From NCBI RefSeq assembly GCF_011397635.1, contig NC_064757.1:29893839-29957838 (forward strand): 64,000 nt of DNA, written 5' to 3'. How positions within the stretch are numbered: position 1 is the stretch's first letter; each line of letters begins with the position of its first letter. Source of the DNA: Epinephelus fuscoguttatus. Lineage: Eukaryota > Chordata > Actinopteri > Perciformes > Serranidae. The translations under genes and the position numbers were made by a program. Positions 19,757 to 31,451 of the stretch are shown piece by piece. The notes under the pieces are model-generated. The model did no database searches. It was given only the letters and a program-made list of their open reading frames with translations, and had not been told where the DNA came from.

Positions 19757-22570
19757 AGGTCAGGGATTAGAGGTTAGGAGTCAGGTTTGGGGAGGGTCAC
19801 AGATACATTTGGAAGTAGTGTGGGTCATCACAACCTAATGCAGGTAGTGGGGGCACACACACTAGAGGAACACAGAAAAACGAAAGGAGTTATACAATAT
19901 CGTAATTGCATAATAACTAGTTATACAATAATAGCTAATGCAGAATAGACTCCAACCCACATACAGGGGCAGCGTGGTCCTCCCACCATGATAAAAATGA
20001 AACAGGTCTGACAGGAAAGTTTGGACAAATATCTGTATCGTTAGTGTATGAATAAGAGTCAAAATAAAACCTGTCCTCCAGTTTAATGATAAAATCAACA
20101 GTGTTACTTTCTGTTTATGGGGTACACTTTGTAGATAAGAGTGAGGACACTCAGAGTTACTTTTGGCTGTTTTGTTAAGTGCATAAGTGAAGGGATGTGG
20201 GGCAAAGAGATCACTCAAACTAATACAGTGCAAAACAGAAATTACACCACATTTTGTGTCCATTAGCTGCATTAATCTGGAGGAAGGTATTTGTCTGTTT
20301 GCATTTTGTGGACATAAATACAGGAACACCTGTGTACAACAGGTTTACAGTTTTTCTCATTTGCTTTGGCTCAATCTTAAATGATTTTTTTGTTCAAAAC
20401 AATAAGTTCAAATCTCTGCACAATTAGTTTGTTGTTCACAACAGTTTTGAATTTCTCATGTATGCAAGCAAATTGCATGTGTTTTGGCATATGTGTGCAA
20501 AAGAGTAATTATAACTGTCTTCAGTTTGCGCAATAACCACTTGCACTTGCCGATCAGAGCTGATACTCAATAATATTGTCATACTCTTCACAACTTCTTA
20601 ACATTCTCCCATCATTTGAGCCATCACATGCAAAATGATTCATTCAATTATCAAAATCTGGCAAACATACATGCATATTCCATAAATATGGACTGACATG
20701 GAATGACTGTGATGTTTGCTAAAAAGGCAATTTACCTGCCAGGTGACAGTGATAAATCTTAATCTGGTCACTGTATGTAACTTAACATGAAAGATCAAAG
20801 GTGAATTTTTAGTGTACAGTAAATTTAATAAACTGCTACACAAATAAATTAACCGCAAACATACAAATGTGCATATCCCTTTTTCTGTGTACTATAGCAC
20901 TGTACAGTACTGACTTTTCCAAGTAAACTTTTACCCACTCTTGAAATCAGAATCTACAAAGCTCAGTGTGATACACAACAGCATTCAGATAGGCAAACTA
21001 ACATTCTTGTATATTACAGTAAGCAGTCACAGTCAACAAAACGTAGAACAAAACAGAGATTTATATATAAAAAACATTTCCAGAGTTGACTGCCATGGTA
21101 CTGCTAACACGATCGCAGGTTTTCAATTTGGTGGAACTGGCCCTCAATCTGACAGAACTGCTAGGTTTTTCAGCATGGATGAAATGTTTGGGTTGAGTTA
21201 CTTCCTTGTGCAGACATGCAAAACAGTTGTGATGTCCCATGAACCAGTTGTGACAATGCACTTACAGTTTAGAGAATGTTAAGGTTGTTTCAAAAAATGA
21301 GCCAAAGCGACTGAGAAAGCTGTGATACAATAGAAAACAACAGCCCTGCAGTAAATCACGTCTTTGTGAAGTTAATAATGCTCAGTTTTCATTCGATCTG
21401 TATCAGATAGATCTTGCTTTGCTTCCTCATTGTATAAGGATCCACAGATCTTTCCGCATTAAGATATTTTTCACCCTATTAAAGATAATTTAAAGATATA
21501 CTATTCAGGATTTTCCTAAAAAGACAATGTATGGAATCATATTGAAGGAATCCCTCTCACATGTCCTTAATGACAAGTGTGTGGTGGTGTATTTTTTTGT
21601 AGAGACTCTGCCCTCCGCCTGTGTTTTCTTATTTTCTTCTTATTTTCTGTGTTAGGGATGTTTATGGGCGTGTACCCCCACAGTGCTCAAGTGAGGTCAG
21701 GGCTTTATAAAAGGTAGTGACCAGGTGCCAGACTTTAAGCATCAGGCACCAAAAACGCAAATATAATAAGGTAAAACACCAAATGAGAGTGAATCTGGGG
21801 TTCCTCTTTACTGTCATTTTCAATGGCAAGCGTGTTTACAAACAGCAACAGGCAATCCTGCATAGTATACCTTTAACAGGTAAACCATATGGGCTTTTCA
21901 CATTTAATAAAGGCAACAAAATACGGACTTGACTGTAAAGCGTTGCTATTTCACCAAACAAGAAACTATTTAATGATGTACGTATATGTTGTACTGGCCA
22001 TACGACAAATATGTATATTCATTTTGGTTGCCAGAAAATGTGTATTATCCCACTTTTGAGATCAATTACACACCAGAGGTTGCACTCCCTGTTTTAACAG
22101 CTATCGCGAATCCAAATAGACATATTTAGGATGTGGTTTTAGGATAGAGGTGTGTAAAAAGTACTTTCAACTCTAATTGCAGATACAGATCATATAAAAT
22201 CAAAATCAGGTTCATACGCAATTCATGTAAAACTAGTTAAAGTCACAATATATCAAGCTGATAAAAGTATGTTTATGGCTGTTAAGAGGTCTATTTAATT
22301 CTATGATAACTTTTTAAGCTGTAGTCATTGGTGGCGTATTAGACTGCTTAACAAAACAACTGGAATACTTTACATTAAAGTACAGTACAACCCAACACAA
22401 AAATACCACAAACTACAGCCCGAAAGCTTTGTCAACACTTTTCTAGAACAGTCTCAATATCAACATCTATACACTGTAAATCCATAAAGATCTGCTGCAG
22501 TGCTGTTGTATTGGTTTGCACGAGGCTGTAGTGTACAGGTATTCCTATTGATGGGTCCATCCCCTGAGTA
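19757..22570. other. Non-coding region upstream of the LZTS3 start exon
   Basis: No exon is recognised. If the CpG-richer region near 25 kb is the LZTS3 promoter, this stretch is its first intron. It is AT-rich, with no tandem repeat or clear transposon seen up to 22570. Confidence 0.4.
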
Positions 22571-22576
22571 TACCCT

Positions 22577-24372
22577 CAGTGCCAATTTATTAGGTACCCC
22601 TAGCTAAAAATAATGCAATCTAGTACAACAATCCTGCAATGAATCCTACCTTCATTAATGTTATAATGTTAAGTTTCTTTTGTTTAAAATGTTTTGGAGA
22701 GGTGTTGATTCAATGTCACAGATGTAGTCTGTAGTGCTGTTGCATTGTACTATGTTGTATTGCATCCTGTATCAAAATGTGACATGGCACCGTTACTATT
22801 ATACTGGCAGTTGATAAAATAATCCATGAAGAATATTCTTGAGCAAATTCATGTTTAATCAAATAAGCACAAGCTAAGTGACAGTTTAGGTACACTGGTT
22901 TGTTTCGTGGGATCAGGGCAAACTGTTTTGAGGGAATGTGAGTCTGGGCCCTTATCTGGCCTTGGTTACATTCATTGCAGGGCTGTTGTGTTAGACTTTT
23001 TTGCTCGCATTTTCACTGGTTTAATCAAAGATCTAAGACTTTTTTTTTATCCATTCAATAGATTTATGTCTCTCAAATTTTGGTCGCAAATTTACTGTCT
23101 TGGTGTGCACTCATCCTTTTCTAGGATAATCCATCCACCTGACAGGTGTGGCTGATTAAACAGCATCATTACTAGCCAGGTGTGCCTTGGGATGGTCAAA
23201 ATAAATGGCCGCTCTAAAACGTGCAGTTTGATCACACAACAAAACGCCACAGATGTAACAAGTTTTAACGGAGCGTCCCACTGGCACGGTGACTACAGGA
23301 ATGTTCACCAGAGCTGCTGCCCGTGAACTGAATGTTCATTTCACTACCATAAACCGTCTCCAATGTTGTGTCTGAGAATTTGGCAGTACATCCAACCGGC
23401 CTTACAACCCCAGACCATGTGTAACCACACCAGCTCAGGACCTCCACATCAGCCGTCCTCACCTGCAAGATCTTCTGAGACCAACCACCTGGACACCTGA
23501 TGCAACAACTGGTTTACCCAACTAAGAGCTTTCTGTCCAAACTGTACAAACCGTCACAGGGAAGCTCATCTGCATGCTCGTCTTCCTCACCAGGATCTTG
23601 ACCTTACTGTTGTTTGTCATTGTAACCAACATTTCTAACATTCCTACAGTCAGTGTGCCAACGTCACGCTCCCTCAAAACTTGTGTTGAGCGATCAAACT
23701 GCACATTTTAGAGCGGCCTTCTATTGTGACCATCCCAAGGCACACCTGGGTAATAATGATGCTGTTTAATCTGCATTTTGATGTGCCACACCTGTCTTGA
23801 AGGAGGAGAAGTGCTCACTGTCACAGATTTTAACAAATTTACAACCAAAATTCAAGAGAAATATACCTACTGAGTGCATAAAAAGTCCTAGATCTTTTAC
23901 TTAAACCTGTGAAAATGGGAGCAAGAACAAAAGTACTGCATTTAAATTCTTTTTCGGAGTATTTTTTTTAGCTTGGTGTACCTAATAAATTGGCCACTCA
24001 GTGCACATTCAGAGGCTGTTGTTTGCAGTGTAGTTGAACCGTATCGCATTATACCGAGAGGTGTTTCTAGTATTCTGTCAAGTGTCCCATTTATATCAGC
24101 AAGAGCAGACTAAATATTAGAAACACCTCTCAGAGGGGTGCAGGATGCTGACCATGTAACGGCAACATCCATCTATTTGAGTCTGGCACATCATCTACAA
24201 CTCTCTAGCCAGTCAGGGTCTCCAAAAGTCTAAAAATATGCCCCAAAATACTGAGACATCTCTAAGTGTAAGGCAAAACAACATCAACACAAACTGCAGC
24301 CTCTAAAATCAACTTCACGAAGGTGGTATTTACTGCAGGATTGTTGTAGGTGTACCTAATAAACTGGCTGTG
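22577..24372. mobile_element. Inverted-repeat DNA element carrying a nested Tc1-like insertion
   Basis: The left end reads CAGTGCCAATTTATTAGGTA. The right end carries the inverted counterpart TGTACCTAATAAACTGGC. Both ends share the subterminal block ACAACAATCCTGCA in inverted orientation (about 22624-22637 and 24334-24347), so they look like true partners. A third copy of the terminal motif (TGTACCTAATAAATTGGCC), in the right-end orientation, lies at 23976-23994. It marks either a second related element (23974-24372) or a rearrangement. The family is a common fish non-autonomous DNA element with this TTTATTAGGTAC terminus; its superfamily was not decided. Confidence 0.65.
22995..23945 (+). 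mobile_element. Tc1/mariner-like transposon, internally deleted
   Basis: Two inverted arms of about 245 bp, 22995-23242 and 23688-23940, share blocks such as CCAGGTGTGCCTTGGGATGG, GCCGCTCTAAAA, GTGCAGTTTGATC and TTAAACAGCATCATTA. Between them, plus-strand reading gives pieces of a Tc1-type transposase N-terminus: TRAAARELNVHFTTINRLQ, EFGSTSNRP and TTPAQDLHI. This is the paired-like DNA-binding part. The catalytic DDE domain is absent and in-frame stops interrupt the remainder. It is a dead, non-autonomous copy lying inside the larger inverted-repeat element. Confidence 0.8.
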
Positions 24373-24490
24373 CTGTATATAGGCTATTATGTTTATATGG
24401 CTGTAGTCTGTAGCCATCAACAGCGTTAGGTATTGAAGAGCTCCCTCACATATGAACATGCACATCACCAAAATCGTATAGTAGCATAAC

Positions 24491-24533
<43 letters not shown>
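24491..24533. repeat. (GATA)n microsatellite
   Basis: About eleven uninterrupted GATA/TAGA units lie just upstream of the CpG-richer region of LZTS3. Confidence 0.95.
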
Positions 24534-24639
24534 GACGCAGTCATGCCAGTGCACCTCCCTTCTCAGCCCATTTACTAGAGGTTTACTTCCACTTGGGTGA
24601 ATAGTAGTAGTAGTAAAATACACTGCCTATCTATGTGCT

Positions 24640-25170
24640 GCTCTGCCTCAATCCCCTCCCCTCACGACTCCCCCTCTCTCCCTTTTTCTCTGCATCCCTG
24701 GGCGGCAAGGGCGGCTTTAGCAGCATCCGCATCAAGCCCTGAATCGACTGCGCTCCCAAACAATTACTCGCTAGGCCCCGTGACGGGAAACAAACGCACG
24801 ACCCTCGCTGAATCAAAAAATACATCCAGATTAAAATGCACAGCGTCATTGACATTGACGACAGCGGCTTTGATTTACCGATTGTAGCATCCTGGCGGTC
24901 CATCATCAAAGGCTACTCACTATTTTGCAGCTCCGCGGGTTTGTAAGATGGCAGCCTCAATAAACAATATTGTCACAAGACAGCAACGTCAGTCCTGGTC
25001 GGCCGGGCTCTGAATTATCCTGCGATGTTACCGTGGGTCGGTTATATTAGGGATGCTGTCTTCGACCGCTGTCAGCGTCGGATGCTGATGATGGAGTCGG
25101 TCGGTTGATACGCGCATCAGCTGAGAGACACACACCCACCTCTGGTCCCGCCCCTCCGGCTGCATGAGAC
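24640..25170 (-). promoter_or_regulatory. lzts3: CpG-richer region, probable LZTS3 promoter and untranslated first exon
   Basis: Base composition changes here from AT-rich to GC-richer with many CpG sites (for example around 24700-24800 and 25000-25160), unlike the 10 kb on either side. It lies about 5 kb upstream of the first LZTS3 coding exon, which begins within an exon lacking an obvious promoter. No coding exon is seen. Assignment to LZTS3 rests on position alone. Confidence 0.4.
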
Positions 25171-25583
25171 AAACGCCCCCTTTTGGCATCCATCCAGTGC
25201 TCTCCCTCGGGAAAAGCCTACAGAGTCATATACAGTCCCCTGGATGGATGCATGGACGAATTGATGGATGGATGCATGGATGGATGTGGATGAGACGTTG
25301 AATGGAAAAAGTAGGGCTAGCCCTCTGGATGCATCACCAGACATATGCTTGTAAGAGTTAATATCTTTTAGCCTGCAGCATGTAACTAATAAAGTAATTA
25401 TTATTTTTTCTATTAATATCATTATCATTGTTATCAGTAGTACTATTAGGCATATTAGCAATAGTATTAGTACTAGTAGTAGGCTATAATGATAATATTT
25501 ATTTGTTTCAGTGGCCGTGCTCCAGTTTACATTTTTTTTAACAGTTTGAGTCTTTCTTAGCATCTTCACCAGCTTCACCAGTG

Positions 25584-25800
25584 GAGGTTGAGGTATTCAG
25601 ATCTTTTACTTGAGGTAATATCACACTGTGTACATACTATGTTACAATTAGGAGCCCTGCATCAGATCTTTTACTTGAGTAAAAGTACTAATATTACACA
25701 GTAAAAATACTACATTACAGTTACCAAGTCCTGCATTAGAATTGTTAAAGTAAGAAATGTATTGAAAGTAAAAGCACTCAGTTCAGAAAATGACCCCTGT
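25584..25800. repeat. Dispersed fish repeat (ACTTGAGTAAAAGTA family)
   Basis: Contains GATCTTTTACTTGAGTAAAA and TACTACATTACAGTTACCAA followed by AGTCCTGCATTAGAAT. Related pieces occur at 8078-8850, 26695-26800, 48122-48312, 56378-56522 and 61062-61440. A pair of near-direct copies of the opening phrase (25600 and 25663) suggests an internal duplication or two insertions. Confidence 0.55.
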
Positions 25801-25914
25801 GACTGTTATACTATATGTATATGTACTGTAAATAATATATTGATATAATACAAAGATATAATATATGTAATAAATAGATATAGTATATATACTAAATACT
25901 ATATTATTATTACA

Positions 25915-26135
25915 TTAGGCTTTGGAACAGCTTCCCACTGAGCATCAAATCAACTGACTTTGTTCACATCTTTAAATCTCATCTGAAAAGGTACTGTTAC
26001 AGTTGATAGACTTATTGGGAGTGTATGTATTTGCAGCAATGTGTATATGTATGCATGCAGGTATATATGAGTATGAGTGCTTTCAGCTTGAAAAGTCCTC
26101 CACAAATAAAGTTATTATTATTATTATTAATTATG
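25915..26135 (+). mobile_element. LINE (L2/Rex-like) 3' end fragment
   Basis: The sequence encodes the typical C-terminal LINE phrase around W-N-S-L-P (GGAACAGCTTCCCACTGAG) followed by a lysine-rich end. It finishes with AATAAAG and a (TTA)n run at 26109-26130. It is a 5'-truncated copy with no reverse transcriptase core. Confidence 0.6.
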
Positions 26136-26228
26136 CATTCATGTAAAAGCAGGATTTTCCTAGTTGGTTGTGGTGGAGCTGATTTTGTAACTGTTTTTTA
26201 CAGGACTACAACAAGTTCTTATTTTCAT

Positions 26229-26550
26229 CATGGATTCATCTGCTGATTATTTTTTCCAGTAATTGACTGATTGTTTGGTTTGCAAAAACTGTGAAAACAA
26301 AACCATTACCCAGAGCCCAGAGTGACATCCTCACAATGTTTGATTTGTCCAATGAACAGACCAAACATCAAAATGACTTGAAATTGATAAAAAAAAAAAA
26401 AAAACTGAAAGAAAAAGCAATACATTTTCACATTTGTAAAGCTGGAACCTTGAAATGTTTTTGCGTGAAAAATGACTTAAACCATAATCAGAATATTTGC
26501 TGAGTAATTTCCTCAAATGATAATCGACTAATCGTTTCAGCTGTACATGT
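26229..26550 (-). repeat. Dispersed fish repeat (GCTGCAACGATTAATC family)
   Basis: The ends read AATTGACTGATTGTTTGG and AATCGACTAATCGTTTCAGC. The interior contains CATTTGTAAAGCTGGAACC and a poly-A run at 26389-26404. On the opposite strand it matches the tandem pair at 53845-54175 and 54258-54575 and a weaker copy at 6258-6540. Coding capacity is absent. Confidence 0.55.
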
Positions 26551-26799
26551 GCATACTGTTGGGTAGTTTGATTCATAACGAATCATCATACTTTATAAGC
26601 TCTTCATATATGCAAAAATATTTATTTGTAAAGTAACTTAAGTGGTCAAATTATTGTAGGGAATAGGGATAGGGAATAGGGAAAAACAGAGAATGGCACA
26701 AAAAGAAAAGACTCAAGTAAAGTTCAAGTACCTCAAATGTGTACTTAAGGATAGTAATTAAGTAAATGTACTTTGTTACGTTTCACCTCTGATATCTAC

Positions 26800-29700
26800 T
26801 TAAAGGTGCACCCCAGCATTTTAATCCTGTACTTCCATAAAGTTAGGCAACTTGTGAGCTGACAGATTTTTTTAAAAACAATGCTGCAAATGTGAAGATA
26901 TCCTGATTTTTATTACCTGCTCAGTGCAGATCCAGAAGAAAATGTTGGCATTGTACGTTTCTGCAAATTTAATTCATATCATATTAATGTCTCTTGACTC
27001 AAGCTACAAATGGATCCTGGTACTGGATCCTACACTTCTTATAACTGAACTCAAAAGCCTCTTTTGTTCGGCCCATCCTGGCTGGTAAACACCCTGTTCT
27101 TTCAATCTCCACTCCCCACATGTAATAATTAATAGCATAATTAATAGTCTTAGCTATAAAAACATTTAAAAATTGGAGTGAAATGTCTTGACTGATCTTA
27201 TGTAATTTAACTCAGTATTGAACATGTTGTCCTGGTTTTGTGTCCAATAAAAAGAAGGATCCTTCTGCTCCTCAGCAGTCTGTAACAGATGTGTCACTCA
27301 CTCAGTCGGGTTGTGATGCTCGTTGTGACTGCTTATCATCTTAACTTTGCATTTCCTCAAGGCCTCTTCTTCTTTTTTTATATTCTGTCTTATATCTGTG
27401 TGACCTGACCTTTTGTTAGATAGCAGCTTCCCTTTCCCCACTCTCTCTGTTTCCCCTCTTATTTACTTCCAGTTTTGTTGTTTTGATATTAATACTTGAT
27501 TAGTTTTTAGGGACTTGCACACACACAACAATGCACGTTTCTTTTACTCAGTATTTTATCCAGCTGTTCATTGTGGAGCTCTTGTTCCTGATAATTTTAT
27601 AACTTTGTGTCCTGAGCTTTCTTAAATTCTCTTGGTTTGAGTGTTTCTCCTCCTGTTGGCATTTTTTACGTGCTACAACACCACAACTGAATAAGAGGAG
27701 ACAACAATACTGTAAAACTACAACAAGTCATTAATCTCCACTGTGAAACAGACTTCTCTGGATTTACATTTCAGTTGTTTTAAATTGTTTAAGCATCACT
27801 TTCCCCCCGTTATACTTTCTACTGTTGTATTTTAGCATTTATATAAAAGGTATTTATATGGTATTTATATCCTCATCTGCTACCTTACACCCTCATAGAT
27901 GTATAGTAATAATCATCTGCACATACTGGAGCTCATTTTTCTCTTTTGCTCTTCCCTTTCTTTACCTGCTGAAGCAGTGAGCAGCACCAGTGTGCCCCCT
28001 GCAGGGTTGGAGAGAAACATCCAAGGCCCAAAGCACACATAGGTACATCAAAAACTCAAAAGCATTTCCTTTTGTGGAAAGAAATCCTGTATACAAACAT
28101 GTCAAGGCTACAGGATTATGTGTGCAACTGAAGGAGATTTTGGTTCAGTTTTTATCCTCTCACTGGACACTTGTAGTTCAGTGTGATCCTCTGATATGAT
28201 GCATTTACTTACTCCCAAACCCAGTTTTCTATATGTAGGTTAGGGTAGTGTGTTGTCTACAGTATGGTTAACCACTCATCTATAAGCCAGTGCAGTCTTT
28301 ATGCTGTATACAACTGAACTGGCAAATCTCTGAAGAGGAGGCCTCTGTTTCTGTTACACTTATAGGACTGTCCACGAGGGGGCAGTGGTGTACTGGGCCT
28401 TCCACAGCTGCAACACTGCTGTAATCATGGTGGGAACAGACACTGCAGTGAGGAGTACCTGGATCTCGCAGGTCTCTTGGGATTTTCTGGCACCCTTTGG
28501 CCAGTATGAGGCGCTGTAACACCTAGCTCCTCTAAGGTGGACCCCAGCTCTTTGTATATCTCTGCCTCCACAAATAACAAAAAGCACAGAGCACACATAA
28601 AAAACCTTGTGTGAATCATACATTTTGTTTGTTTTTAAAAATCAGACAATGTATATATGCATATGTTTCTTCACCATGCTTCTCTCATTCCCATTTGTTA
28701 CGTTCAACAAGCTCTCTAAGCTCTGTACATGCACATATACGCATACAGACATAACATATTGGCAGGCTGTTTTAAGTCACATACAATGAATCACATACCT
28801 GGTAACCAGCATGGAGAGGACTATAAAAGCTTTGAGAAAAGAAAAAGAAAAGAAGCTGAAAGGATATACTGTACCTCGAAATTTAACCATCTAGTATACA
28901 TGTAATATAGAGCACAAGAGGCAACATATGATATTGTCTTCCTGGTTTCCTTCAGGTCCAATGGACACAGACATGCAGAAGGAAATTTGAAGGTTAAAAG
29001 GTGTCAATTATCATCTGTTACTCTGCCAGGAGTCTGCAGCCAACTTTTATTAAAGAAATACTGGTACTCACCACTGTTACGTTTAATTCAGGAAGATAAT
29101 TTCTCTCCCATGCCTCTACGGTGAACGGAAAATTAAAAAAACATTCCTTATGAACTGAAGTCATAGGGGTGTTCAACAACAACAGTAAAACTATATCGAA
29201 ACATCTGTTTTACAAACTCTCATGCCACTTATGCAGTGTAATTCAAGTGTCATTCATACAGTCGTATGCTCAGTTCTTCCCAAACACATGCATTCTTGGT
29301 AAATGCATATTTTGAACACATCTGTATAAACAGCACAGTTACACTACATGTCTGTGTGTGAGACTGTTAATGTGGAAGTGTTTTAAATAGTAAGGTTTTA
29401 CCAAAAATGCACTTGTTTGGGAAGTATGAAACGTACGACTGGATAAATGAGACTTGGATTATACTGCACAAGAATTGTCTCCAGTTTGGGGTTCTTTGTT
29501 CACAGTGTTTTCCTCAGGAATTGAACATAACACAGGGTGAGTATTTGATATACAAATGGTCATATTGGGAGTGACATAAAGAAAGAGTACTGTGGGTACA
29601 ATGCATGGCAGAGATACAACTGAAACCTTCAAGTTAAAGGGTTAGTACAGACTTTAATGAAGTGTGGTTAACAGATACTGGCTAATACTTGGTCTGTGAA

Positions 29701-29850
29701 GCACTGCGATACACACCAAGCAGACAAAGTGTGAATAAAAATGTGAGGATGTATGCACATATGGGAGTTTTAATGTGAATATGTTCCCAGGGCTTTAGAT
29801 ACTACTGCTGTGTTACGCCCCTTGGCATGTGATGTTGACGCCAATGGCTC
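26800..29850. other. Non-coding region without recognised genes
   Basis: No exon with protein similarity was found on either strand. The sequence is AT-rich and unstructured apart from short purine runs (28830-28860). Confidence 0.4.
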
Positions 29851-29860
29851 CCTTTAGCAT

Positions 29861-30257
29861 TGTAAGCACTAATATCATAGGTAACTGTACTTGCTTGCGT
29901 TTTTTGAAGACGCTTCGCCTCTCATCCAAGAAGCTTCTTCAGTTCTAATTGACTGGTACAAAGTTGCAGGCTATAAACCCTATGTGGGTGGGAACCTTTG
30001 CAGAGTTGTAGGGGTCACGTGAGCTCTAAACTAAGAGCTGAAACCAAGAAACTAAGAGCTCACGTGACCCCTACGACCCTGCAAGGGTTCCCACCCACAC
30101 AGGGTTTATAGCCTGCAACTTCATACCAGTCAATTAGAACTGAAGAAGCTTCTTGGATGAGATGTGAAACGTCTTCAAAAAACGCAAGCAAGTCCAGTTG
30201 CCTATGATATTAGCACTTACGATTACCATGACCTGGATGACTGAGAATCTTCACCGA
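29861..30257. mobile_element. Palindromic foldback element with a 13-bp target-site duplication
   Basis: Two inverted arms of about 170 bp meet near 30045. Shared blocks include GCTTGCGTTTTTTGAAGACG with its complement, GAAGAAGCTTCTTGGATGAG, GCAGGCTATAAACCC, CCCACCC and GGGGTCACGTGAGCTC. A short non-palindromic tail (CATGACCTGGATGACTGAG) follows on the right. The 13-base sequence CTCCCTTTAGCAT stands directly before (29848-29860) and after (30258-30270) the element, as expected for a target duplication. No coding sequence is present. The family is common in fish genomes. Confidence 0.85.
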
Positions 30258-30270
30258 CTCCCTTTAGCAT

Positions 30271-31451
30271 CTTTATGAGACACACTAGGCTTTCGACGAA
30301 CTCAAATCCACAGCAAGTCTTGATGCTGAGAGCAACTGATTATGTATAAAGAAAAAGAAAGTCCATGTGGGCAGGGAGGGAGGGGAGTCAGACACGTCAA
30401 ACAAAAACAGACTTTCAACCAGGAAACCAGAGGTGGTGTCCCATGTGGAAGCAAAGGTCAATGTGGTTTTAAGGTAACAAAACCCAATTTATGTACAGTT
30501 ATCGTGCACTGGCATTAAACGTGATTTATTTCCATCACATTATATTCCAAAACATGATCTGTTTCTAAACCTAACCAAGTAGTTTTGTTGCTCAAACCTA
30601 ATGGCGACTGTTGTGCGTCAAATAGATACACCATAGGGTGCCCTCTGCATCAGTATGAGGCCTGACAAAGTGTCTTTATTTGACCTGAATGAGAACAGCT
30701 TGATATGTACAGTATGTCTGTGTGTCAGTCCGTCTTTGTCGCACATGTGGGGGCCAAACCTGGTAGTCCACTCATAAATGGTATGTGGGGTCTGGGGAGC
30801 TCAAGCTGGTCCCCTGCTGGACAGTGTTGTGTTGCAACTCATGATGTAATTACAGATAGAGAGAGGGAGTAAGTCATAGAAAGCACCAGAACAGGGTAGA
30901 GACAGAGAGATAGACCAGCTCTGTTTCTGTCAACTTCTCGCAGCTGTCCAACGTCACCATGGACTCTTGACAGACAGCCCCAACTGAGGGCCAAAAATAA
31001 CCCTCAGGGACCAGGCACCTACCAGTTCATGGTCGGGGGTGGGGGGATTTCTGCTAACTAACAAGCCAAAAAGCAAAAAAGTATCACTACTAATTCAAAT
31101 AAAGAAACAAATCTGAGGGAATGACGTCCAGTTTTAGTGGTGGTATTTCCAGGTGACGCTGGTTGGTTTTATTGACAGATCAAAACATTTTACATTTCAC
31201 TAGTCTCATGAGACAAATCCACACCCACCCATTCTCTGTGTCTGTTGGTACAGTTCAAGAGGTGGATGGCTATTTTAGTACCTCGGGTGTGGAATGTGCA
31301 GTTGTCACTCTTGAACTCAGGAGGCACAGATTGGTCTACGAGTTCCTCAAATACCCGAACGCTGCATTTAGCTTCCCTCTCACTCTGAAACGTTCTTCTC
31401 TCACACGTTCACTCACTGCTCACCGGCATCTCAGGAACCAGCACAGCTACC
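30271..31451. other. Upstream region of SMYD1
   Basis: No other gene is seen. A promoter for SMYD1 should lie in the last several hundred bases. E-box-type CANNTG sites are present (for example CAGGTG at 31151), but I could not define a TATA box or a full MEF2 or SRF site with confidence. Confidence 0.3.
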
